Assembly: GCA_016719385.1 (NCBI GenBank)
Contig: JADJZA010000001.1
Coordinates: forward strand, 1,116,001 to 1,180,000
DNA length: 64,000 bases
Direction of reading: 5' to 3'
Source of the DNA: Candidatus Microthrix subdominans
GTDB taxonomy: Bacteria > Actinomycetota > Acidimicrobiia > Acidimicrobiales > Microtrichaceae
Part shown: piece by piece, positions 49,075-58,188 of the stretch
Position numbering within the stretch: the stretch's first letter is position 1
Layout: each line of letters begins with the position of its first letter
Notes under the pieces: model-generated
Seen by the model: only the letters and a program-made list of their open reading frames with translations
Told to the model about the DNA's origin: nothing
Database searches by the model: none
Translations under genes and position numbers: made by a program

Positions 49075-50733
49075 CTATTGCTCCTGCCAGAACTGAACCA
49101 TCTCAACGCCGTCAATCTGGTGTGAGCCGATCTGAGTCCAGCGGTCCTTCTCCTCAGGGGGTATCACCAGCAGTCCGCGCTGGGTATTGGAGATGTAGGT
49201 GACCGCAACGCGAGGGCCCTTCCCAGGCGGGCAGATCACCCCGAGCACGCGTACCTTGCAGAGGGTGTAGCCGCCGTCTCCGAAGTGGTCGTCAAGCCAG
49301 TCGTCTGCGACGAATCGTTCCTCGCCCCAACTCACCATCAGTTGGCCAGAGGCCGACCTCAGCCCGCCTACCAACGGATTGAAGTAGGTGATGTCGCGAG
49401 GAGCGACCAGCAGAACGTGACCCCAGAGGGCAATCACGACCGTCGTGCAGACGGCCCCGGTGATCGCCGCTGGTCGATTCCGAGCCCAGCGGCGGACCCG
49501 GTCGCCAACGAGTAGATCGATCGAGATGGCGATCAGAACCAGGCACCCTGCAACCAAGGCTGCGCCGTAGCGGTCGAACTTCTTCGCAGACGCTCCGATG
49601 ATGAGCAACTGCGATGCGCTGAAGACACCGAAGAGCAGCCACCTCGAGTCGACTCGCCGAGCGACGAGCGTTCCAGGAATCGCGAGCAGGCCGAGGAACG
49701 ACCACGGGGTCAGGCGGTATGCGAGCACCCAGAGGTAGTAGTACCAGGGCGGCGACCTGGTCACGGCCCCTCGGAAGAACTGGATATGCCCTTCGTCCGC
49801 CAGGAGCGCTGAGGACCTGAGGGCTCCGAGCTGTCGAGTGGGGTCCACGGCAAGGGCAGGCCAGGCCACCACAACCGTGATCAGCCCGGCGACCAGGCAG
49901 GCCCCGAGCACCGCAGTGAGATGGCTGTTCAGCAGTCCCCGGATCCGGGTTCTCATGGAGCCGGATTGCTTGAGCCACACTCGCACAGCTGCCCAGGTCA
50001 CGCAGACGACGAGCGCAGGAACCACGGCTGCAGCCGACAGTTTGGTCAGCGCAGCACCAGCGAGTGTGACACCGGCCAGAGCACCCAGCGCGACCCGGTT
50101 GTGTTCCTTGCCTGCCAACTCGAGCGCTCGGCAGAGGGCCACGAAACCGATCAATGAGAACGACATCACCAGCGAGTCGGTATGGAACATGGTGCGGAGG
50201 GTTGCCAGGAACGGTTCTGTTGCAACCAGAAGGCAGGCAAGGAACGCGGTCATCGAGCCCAGGAGCCGACGACTCACCAGCCACAGGAGCGCAACCGATG
50301 CCGCCCCAAACAATGCCATCGCCCGATGGGCGTTCGGCAGGCTCGGTCCGCTGGATTGCTTGACGCACTCGCCCAGTGACACTGGCGTGTCCGATGTGGC
50401 GCACTCCGCAATGATGACCCCGGAGCCAACCCACAGCGTTGGAATACCCGGCATCGTGATGCTCGCGGATGTGGTGTCGAAGTTGACGTTGTAAGCGGTC
50501 AAGAGGCGGGCGTCGCCGGTGATCAAACCGGTGGCGAACTGTTGAGACCGCTCTTGCCACAAGACTTCATCGTTGTAGTTGGTGCGGTTGGCTGTGACCA
50601 GGGAACCTGAAGCGGCGATAAGAAACAGGAGGCAGGCAACGATCGCCCCCGCCCTCCGACGAGCCTGATTGGACCACCCGGCGTCCACCGGCAGGTCGGT
50701 GACCGCGGTGGCCCTCAAAGCCGATCCGTTCAC
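49075..50733 (-). CDS. GT-C-like polytopic membrane protein (GT39/ArnT-type)
   Basis: 552 residues with about 11 TM segments. The first extracytoplasmic loop after TM1 contains NRTNYNDEVLWQERSQQFATGLITGD, with the acidic residue typical of GT-C active sites; the C-terminal soluble domain is small. GT-C enzymes use polyprenyl-phosphate sugars at the membrane. GTG 50733 overlaps the DJ-1 gene stop by 4 nt, so the three genes GNAT-DJ-1-GT-C form one operon. Confidence 0.72.
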   Translation of the reverse strand: MNGSALRATAVTDLPVDAGWSNQARRRAGAIVACLLFLIAASGSLVTANRTNYNDEVLWQERSQQFATGLITGDARLLTAYNVNFDTTSASITMPGIPTLWVGSGVIIAECATSDTPVSLGECVKQSSGPSLPNAHRAMALFGAASVALLWLVSRRLLGSMTAFLACLLVATEPFLATLRTMFHTDSLVMSFSLIGFVALCRALELAGKEHNRVALGALAGVTLAGAALTKLSAAAVVPALVVCVTWAAVRVWLKQSGSMRTRIRGLLNSHLTAVLGACLVAGLITVVVAWPALAVDPTRQLGALRSSALLADEGHIQFFRGAVTRSPPWYYYLWVLAYRLTPWSFLGLLAIPGTLVARRVDSRWLLFGVFSASQLLIIGASAKKFDRYGAALVAGCLVLIAISIDLLVGDRVRRWARNRPAAITGAVCTTVVIALWGHVLLVAPRDITYFNPLVGGLRSASGQLMVSWGEERFVADDWLDDHFGDGGYTLCKVRVLGVICPPGKGPRVAVTYISNTQRGLLVIPPEEKDRWTQIGSHQIDGVEMVQFWQEQ

Positions 50734-51335
50734 ACGTCGGCCTGGTACGGCGGCGCCGGCTCGTAGGCGATGTAGCGCTGAACGGCCCGGGCGTGGGCCG
50801 GGTTGTGGATCTGGCCGATCAGCCACAGCGCCATGTCGATGCCCGCCGAGACGCCTTGGCTGGTGACGACGTTGCCGTCGCGCACCCAGCGGGCGTCACG
50901 GACGACCGTGCAGTCGCCCCGCTCGGCCAGGGTGCCCTCGAACGACCAGTGGGTGGCCACCCGCTTGTTGGTGGCCAGCCCGGCACCGACCAACAACAGC
51001 GAGCCCGTGCACACGCTGGTGACCCACGTCGCCAATGGGCCGGTGTTGCCAAGCCAGGCGAGAAGCGTCTCGTTGTCGATCTCGGCCCGCGTGCCCTGGC
51101 CACCGGGTACCACGATCACGTCCAGCGGCGGATGATCGTCGATCGAGTGATGGGGGAGGACCACCATGCCCTTGGCGCACCTCACCGGGCTGTCGGTCTC
51201 GGCGATCATCACCGTCGTGTCCGGGTCGGCGCCATCGCGGACGCGGAGCATCGACGACGCGGTGATCACCTCCCACGGTCCGACAAAGTCCAGTTCTTCG
51301 GCGTCATCGAACAACAGGAATCCGTAGCTGGTCAT
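50730..51335 (-). CDS. DJ-1/PfpI-family protein
   Basis: 201 residues. The flavodoxin-like fold carries DVIVVPGGQGTRAEIDN and the nucleophile elbow TSVCTGSLLLVGAGLA with Cys; WSFEGTLAERG and TSQGVSAGIDMAL follow. This is the isonitrile-hydratase/AraC-amidotransferase-like subgroup. Overlaps GNAT by 4 nt (ATGA). Role unknown. Confidence 0.86.
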   Translation of the reverse strand: MTSYGFLLFDDAEELDFVGPWEVITASSMLRVRDGADPDTTVMIAETDSPVRCAKGMVVLPHHSIDDHPPLDVIVVPGGQGTRAEIDNETLLAWLGNTGPLATWVTSVCTGSLLLVGAGLATNKRVATHWSFEGTLAERGDCTVVRDARWVRDGNVVTSQGVSAGIDMALWLIGQIHNPAHARAVQRYIAYEPAPPYQADV

Positions 51336-51880
51336 GATGAGTCCTGTTCGTCGGGATTGGTCTGGGGCGGCCGAGGCTGTTCCAGCAGGAGTGCCGATGG
51401 CACCTCCCGTTGGGTGCGCGCCATGGTGGTGGAGCCGGCGGCGCTCGCAACCGGCCGAAAGCCCAACGACCGGTACAACTCGACTGCGGCGGTGTTGGCA
51501 TCGTCGACGCTCAGGCTCATCGCCGGGTGGCGTTGGAGCAGGTCGCCCAGAAGGCGGCGGCCGATGCCCCGACCTCGCCATGAGCCAACGATCGCCATGC
51601 CCAGTTCCGGCACCTCGTCGGCGACGTATCCGTACCCGGGGTCGGTCGAGTCGAGCTTGCGACACCAGGCCGCTCCAACCGGACCATCCGATCCCTCACA
51701 GACCTGGGCGTCGTCCCCGGTGCGTTCGCCGAAGCTGCGGAGGTAGTGAGCGACCTTCGGCTCGTCCAGGACCGACCGCGGCAGCGGTTCGGCCCCGACG
51801 GGAACGAACAGTGCCAGGTGCAACATGTCCCACAGGAACGGCACATCGGCCGCAATCCACGGGCGGAAGGTGTGCTCGTC
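51332..51880 (-). CDS. GNAT-family N-acetyltransferase
   Basis: About 182 residues. FRPWIAADVPFLWDMLHLALF is the N-terminal strand-helix; the acetyl-CoA-binding loop is AIVGSWRGRGIGRRLLGDLL, and AAVELYRSLGFRPV the C-terminal motif. Start: GTG 51880 leaves 59 nt to the divergent selenoprotein-candidate gene; GTG 51922 is also possible. Substrate unknown. Confidence 0.84.
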   Translation of the reverse strand, partial: DEHTFRPWIAADVPFLWDMLHLALFVPVGAEPLPRSVLDEPKVAHYLRSFGERTGDDAQVCEGSDGPVGAAWCRKLDSTDPGYGYVADEVPELGMAIVGSWRGRGIGRRLLGDLLQRHPAMSLSVDDANTAAVELYRSLGFRPVASAAGSTTMARTQREVPSALLLEQPRPPQTNPDEQDSS

Positions 51881-51939
51881 CACGACGACGACGGTATCGA
51901 CCTGAGTGGTCGGTCGTGTCACCTCTCCTAGGGTTGAGC

Positions 51940-52914
51940 ATGGTCCGTCCTTCCGTTCCGCCCGCCGAGGCCTTGATCCTCGACGAAACGGTGAACCAGA
52001 TCTGCGGCCCAGGCGCGCTGTTCGCCGGGTCTCGGCGTCAGGCGGTCGCAACCGGGACCCGCCAGGTCGCCATGGGCGCCACGGTCTCCACCGACGGGGT
52101 CACATCCAACATCATCGCCCAGCTGGCGCTGAACGCGCAGGGCGTGCGGCCCGAGTGGATCGCGTCGTTGTCAGAGCGGGGAGTGGGGCCCCTCGACCTG
52201 GTCGAACTGCTCGGTGTTGTCGCGAGAACCATGGCGATCGATACGTTCTGCTTTGCCCTCGGCGTTGATGCATGGCCGCTCCCGGACCCGCCCAGTGGGG
52301 CTCACGTGGAGGCCGGTCCTCACGGAGAGGTCGACGCTTCTGCGGCCTGCAACGGCGGTTGGCTGCCGACCGTTGGACCGGCCTGGCCAACCAATGCGCT
52401 CTCGGCCGTGCCCAGCGAGAACCGGGCCATGCATCAGCTTCAGGCCGCCTTCTATCTGGCAACAGGTGAGATGGGCGAGCTTGACGTGCAGCGAGGGTTG
52501 CACCGCACCCAGATGGAGCTGGTGGCCGCACGCACCTCGTTGCTGAACGAGTGCTTCTTTTGACTGCTCGCACATGCCGGCATGCTCCGTGCGAGCGCCA
52601 TCCAAACCAACCGCAGCTTCTCGCTGGAAGCGATCGTTGACCCGGACACCGACTCGCACCTGAGGTGGGGACGGGAGCTTCTGGCCTTCACCGATGCAGC
52701 GATTGGTCGGGATCCCGAGACGATGGCTTCGACGAGGGCGGCGCTGGCAGCGCTGGGCGGCCGGGACGCCGTCGTTCGGGCCGCTGGCTGCGTCGGCACC
52801 TTCCAGATGATGAACCGCCTGCTGGACACCCTCGGCGTCAAGGTGGATCGCAAGGGCCTGGCGCTGGCTGAGGAACTGGACCTCGACGTGCCAGAACACC
52901 TGCTCCCGGGTTGA
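51940..52914 (+). CDS. Candidate selenoprotein: AhpD/CMD-domain protein with in-frame TGA (Sec208)
   Basis: One frame from ATG 51940 to TGA 52912-52914 contains a single internal TGA at 52561-52563. Read as selenocysteine it gives a 324-residue protein whose active site is E193-x11-C205-x2-U208-x3-H212, exactly the AhpD motif E-x11-C-x2-C-x3-H with U at the peroxidatic Cys. After it the sequence continues as a normal CMD fold (AHAGMLRASAIQ, ending GTFQMMNRLLDTLGVKVDRKGLALAEEL). AhpD-like selenoproteins are a known family. Alternative: nonsense mutation of a Cys codon. No sel genes are in the window to confirm. Confidence 0.78.
52566..52596 (+). promoter_or_regulatory. SECIS-like hairpin just 3' of the in-frame TGA
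   Basis: GCTCGCAC (52566-52573) pairs perfectly with GTGCGAGC (52589-52596); the 15-nt interior contains the self-complementary CATGCCGGCATG. It begins two bases after the TGA, where bacterial SECIS elements lie. The apical loop is 10-13 nt from the UGA, somewhat closer than in E. coli fdhF, so the match is partial. Confidence 0.55.
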
Positions 52915-52916
52915 TT

Positions 52917-52956
52917 CCCTCGGCTGCCGCCGACACCTTGGTCGGCGGCTTGAGGG
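52917..52956 (+). terminator. Hairpin after the selenoprotein-candidate gene
   Basis: GCCGCCGAC (52926-52934) pairs with GTCGGCGGC (52941-52949), with an outer CCCTC/GAGGG pair of arms. It starts 3 nt after the second stop codon. Its position supports the gene running through the TGA to 52914. No U-run. Confidence 0.5.
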
Positions 52957-52993
52957 TTCGAAGGTCGATCAGCGGTCGTTAGTGTTGCCCCGC

Positions 52994-55900
52994 ATGGACC
53001 CGCTGGCCGTCTCCGTCGTGATGCCGGCCTACAACGAAGCGGTGAACCTCCCCGTCGTGCTCAGCGAACTGCGCGACGTGCTCGACGGCCTCCGGCTGCC
53101 CTGGGAAATAGTGGTCGTCGATGACGGTTCCACCGACGCCACTCGGACCGTGCTCGACCGCCTGGAAACCGAAGTGCCGGGGCTGCGCCAGGTGCGCTTG
53201 GGCTCCAACCTGGGAAAGTCGGCGGCTCTCGACGCCGGGCTGGGACGGGCGGGTGGTGAGGTAATCGTGCTGATGGACGCCGACGGCCAGGACGATCCGG
53301 CCGAACTGCCCAAGCTGCTGTCGGCGATCGACGACGGCCTGGACATGGTGACCGGCAGCCGGTCGGCCAATCGGGCAGACCGGCTGGTGAAGCGTTCGAC
53401 CTCCAGGGTGTACAACCGGGTGACCCGCGCGGTCACCGGCATCGACGCCGCTGACATGAACAGCGGGTTCAAGGTGATGCGAAGCGAGACCGCCAACGCC
53501 CTGACCATCCACGGGGAACTGCACCGCTACCTCCCCGTGCTGGCGGCGTGGTCGGGTTTCTCGGTGGGGGAGGTGCCGGTGACCCACCGCCAGCGTCTCG
53601 CCGGCGAGACCAAGTTTGGTGTCAACCGGTTCTGGCGGGGCCTGTTGGACCTCCTGACCGTGCGGTTTCTCACCCGGTACACCGGCCGCCCGTTTCACCT
53701 CTTCGGTGGCATCGGATTGATCAGCGGCCTCGTCGGCAGCGGGCTGCTCGTCTGGATGCTGATCGATCGGTTGAGCGGGGCGACGATCGGCACCCGTCCG
53801 GCGCTCATCGCCGGGGTGCTCTTCACGATCATGTCGGTGCAGCTGTTGTCGTTCGGGCTGTTGGGAGAGCTGATCGCGCACGGCAACGCCCGCCGCGGAC
53901 GCCCGGCTCCGGGCCGCGAGGTGCCGCCGGGCGGCGACCGACGCCTGGTCGCACGGCTGGACGATGACCTCGAAACCGGAAATGTCGGGAGGGCTGAGGG
54001 GGGTACTGCTTTTCAGGACGTAGCGATCGGGCACATGCCGATCGAGCACGTACCGATCGAGCACGTACCGATCGAGCACGTACCGATCGAGGGCATTGCG
54101 ATCGACGACGTGAGGATCGCTCCAGCTTCCCGCCGAAGGGGTCCACGGCCCGATGACCAGGTCGTGCTCATCCGGTCGCTTTCACCCGTGGCCCGGTTGA
54201 CCGCTGTGTTCCTCGTCGCCTGCGTGACAGCGCCGGTGGTTCTTGCGTTTCTTCGCATTCAGGGGCTCGTCGGAGCGGCGCCCCGCTTCACCGCGTTCGG
54301 CGATTCCGCCTACCTGGCACTTCGCAGCCGCGACGTGTTTGCCGGGCCGACTCCCCTGGTCGGCAGCCAGAGCTCGGTCGCGACCGCCGTCATGATCATG
54401 CAACCCGGCCCGGCCCAGTTCTTTGCCCAGGCGCCGTGGGTCGGGTGGCTTGGGGGCGACCTGGGGTCGCTGTTGTTCGCGGCCGTCGCATCGGCGTCGG
54501 CCGCCGTCGGCGTGGTCTGGGTGATCCTGCGTCGCTTCGGGGTGTTGGGCGCAGCAGCAGCTGCGCTGATCGTCATCGTCGTCGAGGCGCAGCTGGGGGC
54601 CGGTGCCCTCGTCGCCGTGATCAGCTCGAGCCACGGCCAGCTCCCCGCCCTCTTCGCAGTGCTGATCTGCGCCATGGTCGTCACCGGCGATCTCCGGTTG
54701 TTTCCGTTGGCGGTGGCGGTGTCGTCCTACGTGCTCCAGGTACACCTCAGCCTGGTTGGATACGGGCTGCTGGTCATTCCGCTGCTCGTCGCAGCGCTCG
54801 CGGTCGGCATCTGGCGGACGCGCCGCGACGGTGCTTCCTGGTTCGCCCCGTGGGCGGTCGCGGGTGTCGTCATCGGCGTCGCCATGTGGGCGCCGCCGCT
54901 GATCGATCAGTTCTCCGACACGGGCAACATGGCCAAGGTGTTCAGCGCCGCTAGCGGCGGGACCGCAGCGGCCGGCGTGGAGCGTCCAACCGACGAGCTG
55001 ACGAGCGGGCTGGCGTCGGTCTTCGGCCCCATCCCCGCTCTGCTGGCCCCGCCGGATCGGCCGCTGGGGGTGTGGTACTTCGATCGGAGCGATGCCCAGA
55101 CCAACGTCGGCTTGGCGGTCGGCGCCGGAGCAGTGATCGCGGGTCTGTCCTCGTTCGTGATCGGTCTTCGCCGGGGCCGCCGGGCCACGAAGCTCCCGGA
55201 CGGAGAGGATCGAGCCGACGCGATGGTGGCGGCGCGCCGGCTGACCAGCGGGGCGACGGTGCTGTTGTGCGGCGTGGTGTTGGCGTTGATCGGCGTCCTG
55301 TTCGCCAGCCGGTTGCGGGGGCTTGCCGTCCTGAAACCGAACAACAATCGCTGGATCGTGATCGCGGGGGCGGTCGTTTGGCTGGGGGCGTTGTTGACGC
55401 TGGGCTCGTCGCGGATGATGGCCAATCGGGTGAGACGCCAGGCCGAAGGCCAAACAGGGCAGGCCCGGAACCGTCGACGGGTCGGGGCGCTGGTTGCGGT
55501 GATCGTGCTGGCCGGCAGCGCTGCGCTCGTGGGCACGCGGCCCCTCGAGCCGACGGTGGCCGACCCGTGGCTGGGCGGATCCCGAGCCCTGGCCCCCGCC
55601 GTGCGCGGAGCCTGGGGTGATCGGGGCCCGGTGCGCTTTCGTTCGGTCGGTCCCATCTCGGCCGGCGGCCTCCAACCGGCGCTGATGCTGGACATGGAGG
55701 AGCACGGCGCCGGCACCCTCACCGTCGGCGGGGTCAAGGCGCTTCGGGCCGGTTACGGCGATCACCGGCTGGCCGCCAACGGCGATCCCCCCTACGTCCT
55801 GTTGCAGGATGGCGCCACCGTCACCCCGAAGGTCGGCGAGCCGATCGGCTTCGTCGTCGCCCGGCCGACCGCCGGGGACGGGTCTGCGCGCGCCGACCGG

Positions 55901-56182
55901 ATTCGGGCCTGCCTCGAGCGTGCCGACGACGCCGGCGCTGCGGTGATGCTCACCGCCGAGGGGCGTCGAGCGGTCGTAGATCCGGAACTGGTTGGCGACG
56001 AGCCGGAGAACCGGCTGCTCGCCGCAGCGCTTGCTGACCCGAAGGTGTTGTTCCTGACCGGCCTGAGCTCGGAGGCGGTCGGCCGGGGCTACATCGAGCC
56101 GATTCAGGTCGACGGCTGTGACGGCGACGACCTGGACGAGTTGGCGGGTGAGCTGTTGCTGTCCGCCTGGCTGGTGAGTTGA
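52994..56182 (+). CDS. Giant GT2 glycosyltransferase fused to a polytopic membrane (GT-C-like) protein
   Basis: 1062 residues. Residues 1-235 are a family-2 transferase: VSVVMPAYNEAVNLP, WEIVVVDDGSTDAT, LMDADGQDDP, GSRSANRADR, like dolichyl/polyprenyl-phosphate mannose synthases; two TM segments follow (residues about 240-300). A linker of six 5-residue repeats (IEHVP type) leads to a C-terminal half of about 10-12 TM segments plus an extracytoplasmic tail, probably a GT-C transferase that uses the polyprenyl sugar. ATG 52994 begins MDPLAVSVVMPAYNEA; a TTG at 52982 is less likely. Confidence 0.82.
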   Translation: MDPLAVSVVMPAYNEAVNLPVVLSELRDVLDGLRLPWEIVVVDDGSTDATRTVLDRLETEVPGLRQVRLGSNLGKSAALDAGLGRAGGEVIVLMDADGQDDPAELPKLLSAIDDGLDMVTGSRSANRADRLVKRSTSRVYNRVTRAVTGIDAADMNSGFKVMRSETANALTIHGELHRYLPVLAAWSGFSVGEVPVTHRQRLAGETKFGVNRFWRGLLDLLTVRFLTRYTGRPFHLFGGIGLISGLVGSGLLVWMLIDRLSGATIGTRPALIAGVLFTIMSVQLLSFGLLGELIAHGNARRGRPAPGREVPPGGDRRLVARLDDDLETGNVGRAEGGTAFQDVAIGHMPIEHVPIEHVPIEHVPIEGIAIDDVRIAPASRRRGPRPDDQVVLIRSLSPVARLTAVFLVACVTAPVVLAFLRIQGLVGAAPRFTAFGDSAYLALRSRDVFAGPTPLVGSQSSVATAVMIMQPGPAQFFAQAPWVGWLGGDLGSLLFAAVASASAAVGVVWVILRRFGVLGAAAAALIVIVVEAQLGAGALVAVISSSHGQLPALFAVLICAMVVTGDLRLFPLAVAVSSYVLQVHLSLVGYGLLVIPLLVAALAVGIWRTRRDGASWFAPWAVAGVVIGVAMWAPPLIDQFSDTGNMAKVFSAASGGTAAAGVERPTDELTSGLASVFGPIPALLAPPDRPLGVWYFDRSDAQTNVGLAVGAGAVIAGLSSFVIGLRRGRRATKLPDGEDRADAMVAARRLTSGATVLLCGVVLALIGVLFASRLRGLAVLKPNNNRWIVIAGAVVWLGALLTLGSSRMMANRVRRQAEGQTGQARNRRRVGALVAVIVLAGSAALVGTRPLEPTVADPWLGGSRALAPAVRGAWGDRGPVRFRSVGPISAGGLQPALMLDMEEHGAGTLTVGGVKALRAGYGDHRLAANGDPPYVLLQDGATVTPKVGEPIGFVVARPTAGDGSARADRIRACLERADDAGAAVMLTAEGRRAVVDPELVGDEPENRLLAAALADPKVLFLTGLSSEAVGRGYIEPIQVDGCDGDDLDELAGELLLSAWLVS
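54024..54113 (+). repeat. 15-bp VNTR coding IEHVP-type pentapeptides
   Basis: Six consecutive 15-bp units beginning CGATCG, three of them identical (CGATCGAGCACGTAC) and three diverged, at 54024-54113. They encode the linker between the GT2 and membrane halves. Copy number could vary without frameshift. Confidence 0.85.
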
Positions 56183-56189
56183 CCGAGGC

Positions 56190-57164
56190 TCAGATCATGC
56201 GTCGGAACCACCAGGTGGACAGGCCACCGGCAACGACCAGCAGGGCGAAGCCGGCCAGCGTCCAGCGCCAGCCAATCTCGCTCAGCTCGGTCTCGTCGCC
56301 GATCGCGGAGCCGAGTTCCTTGTAGACGTCGTTGAGCTGATTGGCCGACTCGGCGGTATAGGCCTGTCCACCGGTGTCCTTCGCCAGCTGCTCGAGCGGC
56401 TCGGGAGCCACCGGCACCGGGATCGCCTGCTCGCCGCCGAATTCTCCCGGCATGGTGATGACGCCGTCGGGGGTGCCAAAGGAGATGGTCCACACGGGCA
56501 CTCCCGCTTCCTTGGCCAGCGGGATGGCGTCCGCAGTCGGGCGACCGACGGTGGTTTCGCCGTCGGAGAGCACGATGATCGCCGCCGGGGCACTGTCGCC
56601 CGAGAGCTCGGCGTCCGCGGTGAAATCGGCGATGGTTTTCAGGCTGACGTCGACCGCGTCGCCGATCGCCGTGCCCTCCCTCAGCTCGAGCTTGTTGATC
56701 GAGCGTTGCACCCGGGTGTGATCGGTGGTCGGCGGCACGAGCGTCTGGGCCGACCCGGCAAACTCGACCAGCCCGACGTTGAACTTCTCGGGCAGGTTGT
56801 CGATGAAGTTGACCGCTGCGTCCTGGGCGGCCTTGAGCCGGTTGGGATCGACGTCGGTCGCTTCCATCGACAGCGACGTGTCGATCGCCAGCATCAGCGT
56901 CGCCTTTTCGGTGGGCACGGTCACCTCGGTCTGAGGCCGGGCCACGGCGACGACCATCACCGCCAAGGCGAGGAGGAACAGGCCGGACACGACGTGGCGT
57001 CGCCAACCGGCCCGGCTGGGCGCCACCTTGTCGAGCAGCTCGACGTTGGAGAAGCGCACCGCAAAGCGTTGGCGCCCAAACAGCGACCAGGCGACGTAGG
57101 CGACGGCGAGCGCCACCACGACCAGCTCGGCCAAGAGCCACAAGGGGCTCACGAAGTTGCTCAC
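56190..57164 (-). CDS. VWA-domain membrane protein (BatA-like)
   Basis: 324 residues. Two N-terminal TM segments, then a von Willebrand A domain with MIDAS residues DTSLSMEATD and the downstream Thr/Asp positions, and a C-terminal TM ending WWFRRMI. Third gene of the moxR-DUF58-VWA cluster found in many bacteria; MoxR-type AAA proteins act with VWA proteins as metal-insertion or assembly chaperones. The target is unknown here. Confidence 0.87.
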   Translation of the reverse strand: MSNFVSPLWLLAELVVVALAVAYVAWSLFGRQRFAVRFSNVELLDKVAPSRAGWRRHVVSGLFLLALAVMVVAVARPQTEVTVPTEKATLMLAIDTSLSMEATDVDPNRLKAAQDAAVNFIDNLPEKFNVGLVEFAGSAQTLVPPTTDHTRVQRSINKLELREGTAIGDAVDVSLKTIADFTADAELSGDSAPAAIIVLSDGETTVGRPTADAIPLAKEAGVPVWTISFGTPDGVITMPGEFGGEQAIPVPVAPEPLEQLAKDTGGQAYTAESANQLNDVYKELGSAIGDETELSEIGWRWTLAGFALLVVAGGLSTWWFRRMI

Positions 57165-57208
57165 GTTTGGGAACTCCTCACAAGTTCAAGTGGTTGCATC
57201 ATCACAAC

Positions 57209-58180
57209 TCACGGGGCGACCCGGGCTGCACCCAGGTTGGCGGCCCGATGCCGTCGTTTGGCCACGAAACGGACCAGCTCCAATAGCCAGTCGCCGTCGG
57301 TGCGCACGATCAGGTGGTCGGCTCCGGCGTTGCGGATGGTCAGGCCGATCTCCCGGCGTTGTTCCTGGGCTGCCTCGGCGAAGCGGGCACGCACCGCCTT
57401 GGTGACGTGCACCTCGCGGGTGCGTCCACTTTCCGGGTCGACCAGCTCGACGTAGCCGAGCGGCGGGAGGTCGAGCTCACGCGGGTCGATCACCTCGGCG
57501 GCGACCACTTGGTGGCGCAGCCCGAGGGCGGCCAGCGGTTGGCGCCACTGCTCGGACGGATCGAGAAAGTCGGAGATCACGGCGGCCAGACCTCGGCGAC
57601 GTGCCACCCGGCCGAGCCGCTCGAGGGTTTCGCCCAGCCCGATCTGCCCGCGGGCGGCGCGAGGCGCCGACTGGATGCGCCCCAGGATGGCCTGGAGGTG
57701 GCGACGGCCCTGCTTGGCCGGGATGACCGACAGCTCGGATCCCAGGTTCAACACCGCACCGATCCGGTTGCCCGAGCGTGCGGTGAGGAAGCCGATCCCG
57801 GCGGCGGTGGCCAGCGCCAGGTCCCGCTTTTCCCAGGTGTGGGTGCCAAAGTCGAGGCTGGGGGAGAGGTCGACGCACAGCCACGCTTCCAGCTCGCGGT
57901 CGGCGACCGCCTCGCGGATGTGGGGCGTCTGCATGCGGGCGGTGACGTTCCAGTCGATGCGTCGGGTGTCGTCCCCGGGCGCATAGATGCGGGTCTCGCC
58001 CGGCTCGGAGCCGTGCCCGGGAACCAATCCGCGGTACTCACCGTGGAGGATGCCATCGAGACGTCGGTTGACGTTGAGCTCCAGTCGCCGCAGCACCTCC
58101 TGGGTGCCGGCGGCCGGCGAGTGGCCAGGCGCTGCCCGGTCGGGGCCGGTCGCTGACGGACGTTGGGAACTCCGGGCCAT
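57209..58180 (-). CDS. DUF58-domain protein
   Basis: 323 residues. The DUF58 core is LVPGHGSEPGETRIYAPGDDTRRIDWNVTARMQTPHIRE, followed by a VWA-like region (LCVDLSPSLDFGTHTWEKRDLAL). No TM segment. Start ATG 58180 lies 8 nt after the MoxR stop (58189), and 44 nt separate its end from the VWA gene. Confidence 0.88.
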   Translation of the reverse strand: MARSSQRPSATGPDRAAPGHSPAAGTQEVLRRLELNVNRRLDGILHGEYRGLVPGHGSEPGETRIYAPGDDTRRIDWNVTARMQTPHIREAVADRELEAWLCVDLSPSLDFGTHTWEKRDLALATAAGIGFLTARSGNRIGAVLNLGSELSVIPAKQGRRHLQAILGRIQSAPRAARGQIGLGETLERLGRVARRRGLAAVISDFLDPSEQWRQPLAALGLRHQVVAAEVIDPRELDLPPLGYVELVDPESGRTREVHVTKAVRARFAEAAQEQRREIGLTIRNAGADHLIVRTDGDWLLELVRFVAKRRHRAANLGAARVAP

Positions 58181-58188
58181 GGCGCCGC

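Noticed and set aside
52561..52563. Reading the TGA as a plain stop that makes two genes or a pseudogene
   Set aside because: Frame, codon use and CMD fold continue unbroken; the TGA occupies the catalytic Cys position and the terminator-like hairpin follows the second stop. Kept only as the alternative.
54024..54113. CRISPR array
   Set aside because: Units are contiguous without spacers and are inside a coding frame.
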